Positions 61,177-64,000 of a stretch of DNA of 64,000 nt are shown piece by piece. The DNA comes from Setophaga petechia. Its lineage: Eukaryota > Chordata > Aves > Passeriformes > Parulidae. A program made the position numbers and the translations under genes. The notes beneath the pieces were generated by a model. That model was not told the origin of the DNA, did no database searches, and saw only the letters and a list, made by a program, of their open reading frames with translations. The stretch lies in NCBI GenBank assembly GCA_024362935.1, contig JANCRA010000030.1:5172596-5236595 (forward strand), written 5' to 3'. Position 1 is the stretch's first letter. Each line of letters opens with the position of its first letter.

Positions 61177-63756
61177 TCAGGAGCTGGTTTTCTCCTGTTT
61201 CCATTTTTGCAGTATGTCACTTGCTGCCTTCAGTGTAGCTTCCTCCTAAAAAATACCACAGCTTTGGTCAGTGGCTCCCAGCCAAATCCTATCCTCCTCC
61301 TCACTGCAGCCATTGTTGATACAAAAATCCTGCTCTCATTCTGGACCATTGCAGGTTCAGCATGAGACAGGCACAGCCACTGGGCAGCTAAAGGGGCACC
61401 TAGAGAGTCCTTTCCTTGGCCAAGAGATGTAGGATGCTGATGGGACAAAATTTAGGATGGCCCTGGCACATCTGCTGCCTCCAGCTCAGCTCATGTGTCT
61501 GCAGGAGAGGTTGCTCCAGCTGGGATGCCATGGTGGGGCTCCAATGCCTGAGGCATCCTGCATTTCTTCCTGCCATTTCTCTCATTAAACCAGCCCTGAT
61601 TATTGCTCCCAACCTTGCCTTCCTCAGTGCTGTCCATATCTCACCTTTGCAAAGCAGAACCGGATGAAATTGGTGTGGTTGTTCTTGTGGGCCTCGCTGT
61701 AGAAAGCGGAGAGCGGGATGGCAGCAAGGCCCTGGGCAGAGGGAGCACAGGAGCTGAGGGTGCTGCTCTGGGGCTGTGCCCCAGCCCTGAGCTTGGGTGG
61801 GCACAAAACCACCCAGGGTAAAGGCAGCAGGAAGGGCCAGACCCTTTTACCTTGTTCTTGACCATCCACTTTGCAAATCTGGAGTCGTAGGGCTCATCTG
61901 AGTTGGGGACATCGGGGACATCAGATTCTGCAGGAGAAGCACAGCAGGACAGAGGCTGGGGCAGCTGCCAGGTGCCTCAGCCGAGCCCCAAGCCCACATC
62001 CTTGCAGCTGGGATGAGGAACATGCAGCCCATCCCTGGTTTGATGATGGTTTATGCAGGTTCCTGTCCCTGCCAGCAGTACCACGCCCCACACCCAGCCC
62101 ACCTGGGCAGGACTGCAGGTGACTCACTGAACGGGGAGATGTCTGCCACCAGGAAGTAGGTGCCCTCTGGGATGATGGGTTTCATCCCCACCCCATCCAG
62201 GCTCTGAACCAGCCAGTCTCTCTTCTGCTGCAGCTCCTTGGGCAGCTGGACAAAGTAGCTCTCTGGTTTTCCATAGAGCATGAGCTCCCTCTGGAAACCC
62301 TGAGCCACGGCCTCCTGTAAGGAGAGAGGGGCCAGTGCCCAGTGGGAAGATGGTCAGGGCTTCCTTGGAACTGAAGTTCCTGCAATTCACAGGTGATTAG
62401 GGAGCTCTCTGCCTCCAGCCCCTCTGAACTGCCCCTTAGATCTGTCAATGCAAGGTAAGGAATATACCCCAGGCAGGCTGGACTGTCCCCTCTCTCCCAG
62501 ACACGGAACAACAGTAGGGAGAGGGGTGCCCCTCTCCAGGGCACCACAAATCACTTGTGTGTGCATTTCAGGTCAGCTGTGGGCAAGAGGACCATCTCTT
62601 ACCCCTGCTCTGAGGGCTTGGCCATTGCAGGGCCAGGTGTGGGGAGCTGCCTTACCTGGGCAATGGTGGCACAGTGGTACACAGAGTTCTGGTGCACAGT
62701 ACGGAGGTGCTGCAGCAGCCTGTCAGGGCCCACAACCCAGCCCACCTGCAGCCAGGAGAGGAGGAGGAAGATGGTGAGTCTGGCTGCCTGCTCAGGCTCC
62801 CCCTTCTGTGCCTGTGCTGGTTTCATTGTATGTTACAGACAGAAATTTCATGGAGCACCTCTGGTACTTTCAGACCCTGAGGCTCGAAGCTGAGCGTGGC
62901 CACAGTGTCCCCAGTGCTGTCCTGTGGCAAAGGGACAGGGATGGGGACACAATGAGGTGTCACATGGGATATTCACCTTCCATCCTGTGGCACTGAAGGT
63001 CTTCCCAGCACTCCCGATGATCACTGTGCGCTCCCACATCCCCTGCAGGCTGGCTGGCAATGAAAGGAGAGAACCCCAATGGCAGAGCTCAGCATGCTCC
63101 TTTTCTGTCACCATAGTTCACGGTGATCTTTAGTGTTCACTGCACATCTTTCACCTGGATGAGCTTTAAAGCACATCCCAAGCAGGCAGCCAGGTTTCTC
63201 AAGAGCATCTCCTTTTAATTAAGCATTTTCACAGGCATGTACCCAGCCCCAGGGGCTCTCAGAGATGCCAAGCACCATCACCCTGCATCAAGGTGATGGC
63301 ATGTTACTCCAACTGGAAGAACAGGCTGAAACTGTGTTGAAATGGATTTCCTGGAACTAGAGACACTCACTTTACAAAGCATGGGAAAAAATCAGTTTCA
63401 CTGGAGCCAAGTGGCTTTTTGCTCTAGATCTCCCCTCTGGCTCTGAAGTCAGAGCTTCTGTTTAGGACCTGGTTTGAAGGCTGAGATTGAAATGCAGCAA
63501 AATACCCCCAGTGGGGGATTCATGCCTAGCAGAGCTCTGCATGCAGGCAGCTCCTGGGATTTCCAGGGGCCGCCCGTGCAATGCCCATTCCCTGCCCTGC
63601 AGCCCCGCCCAGTCCGGCCCGGCCCTGCCCCGTACCGATGCGGATGTGCTGCTTCCCGTCGTAGACCAGCCACTCGTACACCTCGTCGCTGATGCACAGC
63701 ACGTCGTGCTTCACACACAGCTCTGCAATCAGCCCCAGCTCCCCGCGGCTGAACAC
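61177..63756 (-). CDS. KYAT1: Kynurenine aminotransferase 1 (KYAT1/CCBL1), 3' portion
   Basis: PLP-dependent fold-type I aminotransferase (kynurenine aminotransferase I / glutamine transaminase K / cysteine-conjugate beta-lyase), cytosolic. Visible exons (- strand): 63756-63636, 63053-62977, 62745-62656, 62314-62128, 61927-61851, 61731-61645, 61245-61177 (stop), giving 235 residues of an enzyme normally about 420 long. The first visible exon carries CISDEVYEWLVYDG (Asp and Tyr of the cofactor pocket). The next has the PLP-binding lysine in GSAGKTFSATGWK. Then come RTVHQNSVYHC, KPIIPEGTYFLVADIS and FIRFCFAK, the last carrying the substrate-carboxylate Arg. The last exon, EEATLKAASDILQKWKQE, matches the end of the family. 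Sequence resembles KYAT1 more than KYAT3. The N-terminal exons lie right of 64000. Confidence 0.95.
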
Positions 63757-64000
63757 CTGCAGCAGGCACGGAGTGCAGCAGAGGCACAGCAGGAGAGTTT
63801 CTGAGCCCCTGCCTGTCCCTGCAGGTTGTGAGTGTCCTCCTGGCCCCATCTCCCGTGCCAGGGAGGGCAGGAGCTGCTGCAGTGATCTAACAGTTGTCTT
63901 TGCTGGCACAACAGACAAGGCTTAAAACCACCAGGAGACTGAGCACAGCATGTGGGGCTCCCACAGCACCCACTTCCCCTGTGTGCAAGGAGGGCTGAGG
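63757..64000 (-). other. KYAT1: KYAT1 intron running off the right edge
   Basis: No further KYAT1 coding exon is seen between the acceptor at 63757 and the window end. The preceding exon lies outside. Confidence 0.7.

Overview
The window is vertebrate nuclear DNA and almost certainly avian. It holds multi-exon protein genes with GT-AG introns, GC-rich CpG-island promoters, and two truncated CR1 LINE 3' ends of the kind typical of birds (one ending in GATTCTATGA). The gene order PKN3 - ZDHHC12 - ZER1 - TBC1D13 - ENDOG - SPOUT1 - KYAT1 matches human 9q34.11, a block I would expect on the avian chromosome 17 equivalent. Species cannot be named from the sequence alone. No prokaryotic, CRISPR or defence-type content is present.

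Layout: (1) 1-12.0 kb, + strand: the 3' part of PKN3 (C2-like region, linker, complete kinase domain). (2) 12.9-18.2 kb, - strand: complete ZDHHC12, tail-to-tail with PKN3, with a CpG-island promoter near 18 kb. (3) 18.2-25 kb: gene-free DNA plus the likely long ZER1 3' UTR. (4) 25.0-39.3 kb, - strand: complete ZER1 (766 codons after splicing). Its non-coding first exon lies in a CpG island at 39.0-40.7 kb shared head-to-head with TBC1D13. (5) 40.2-47.5 kb, + strand: complete TBC1D13. (6) 51.6-53.6 kb, + strand: complete ENDOG. (7) 55.1-59.5 kb, - strand: complete SPOUT1, tail-to-tail with ENDOG. A solo endogenous-retrovirus LTR sits 127 bp past its stop codon. (8) 61.2-63.8 kb, - strand: the 3' half of KYAT1, whose 5' exons lie beyond the right edge.

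The exon coordinates below were derived by hand from splice sites, phase continuity and recalled human orthologue sequences. Every complete gene joins into one open frame, with 261 (ZDHHC12), 766 (ZER1), 399 (TBC1D13), 297 (ENDOG) and 379 (SPOUT1) residues, so no gene here looks decayed. The genes are neighbours by conserved synteny and not by shared pathway: Rho-effector kinase, palmitoyltransferase, Gly/N-degron E3 receptor, Rab35 GAP, mitochondrial nuclease, SPOUT RNA methyltransferase and kynurenine aminotransferase.

I found no undescribed multi-gene system. The observations most worth following are the solo LTR that appears to supply the nearest poly(A) signal to SPOUT1, twin consensus CREs in the ZER1/TBC1D13 divergent promoter, a 70-bp tandem duplication abutting a ZER1 splice donor, and a spliced 9-codon upstream ORF in ZER1.
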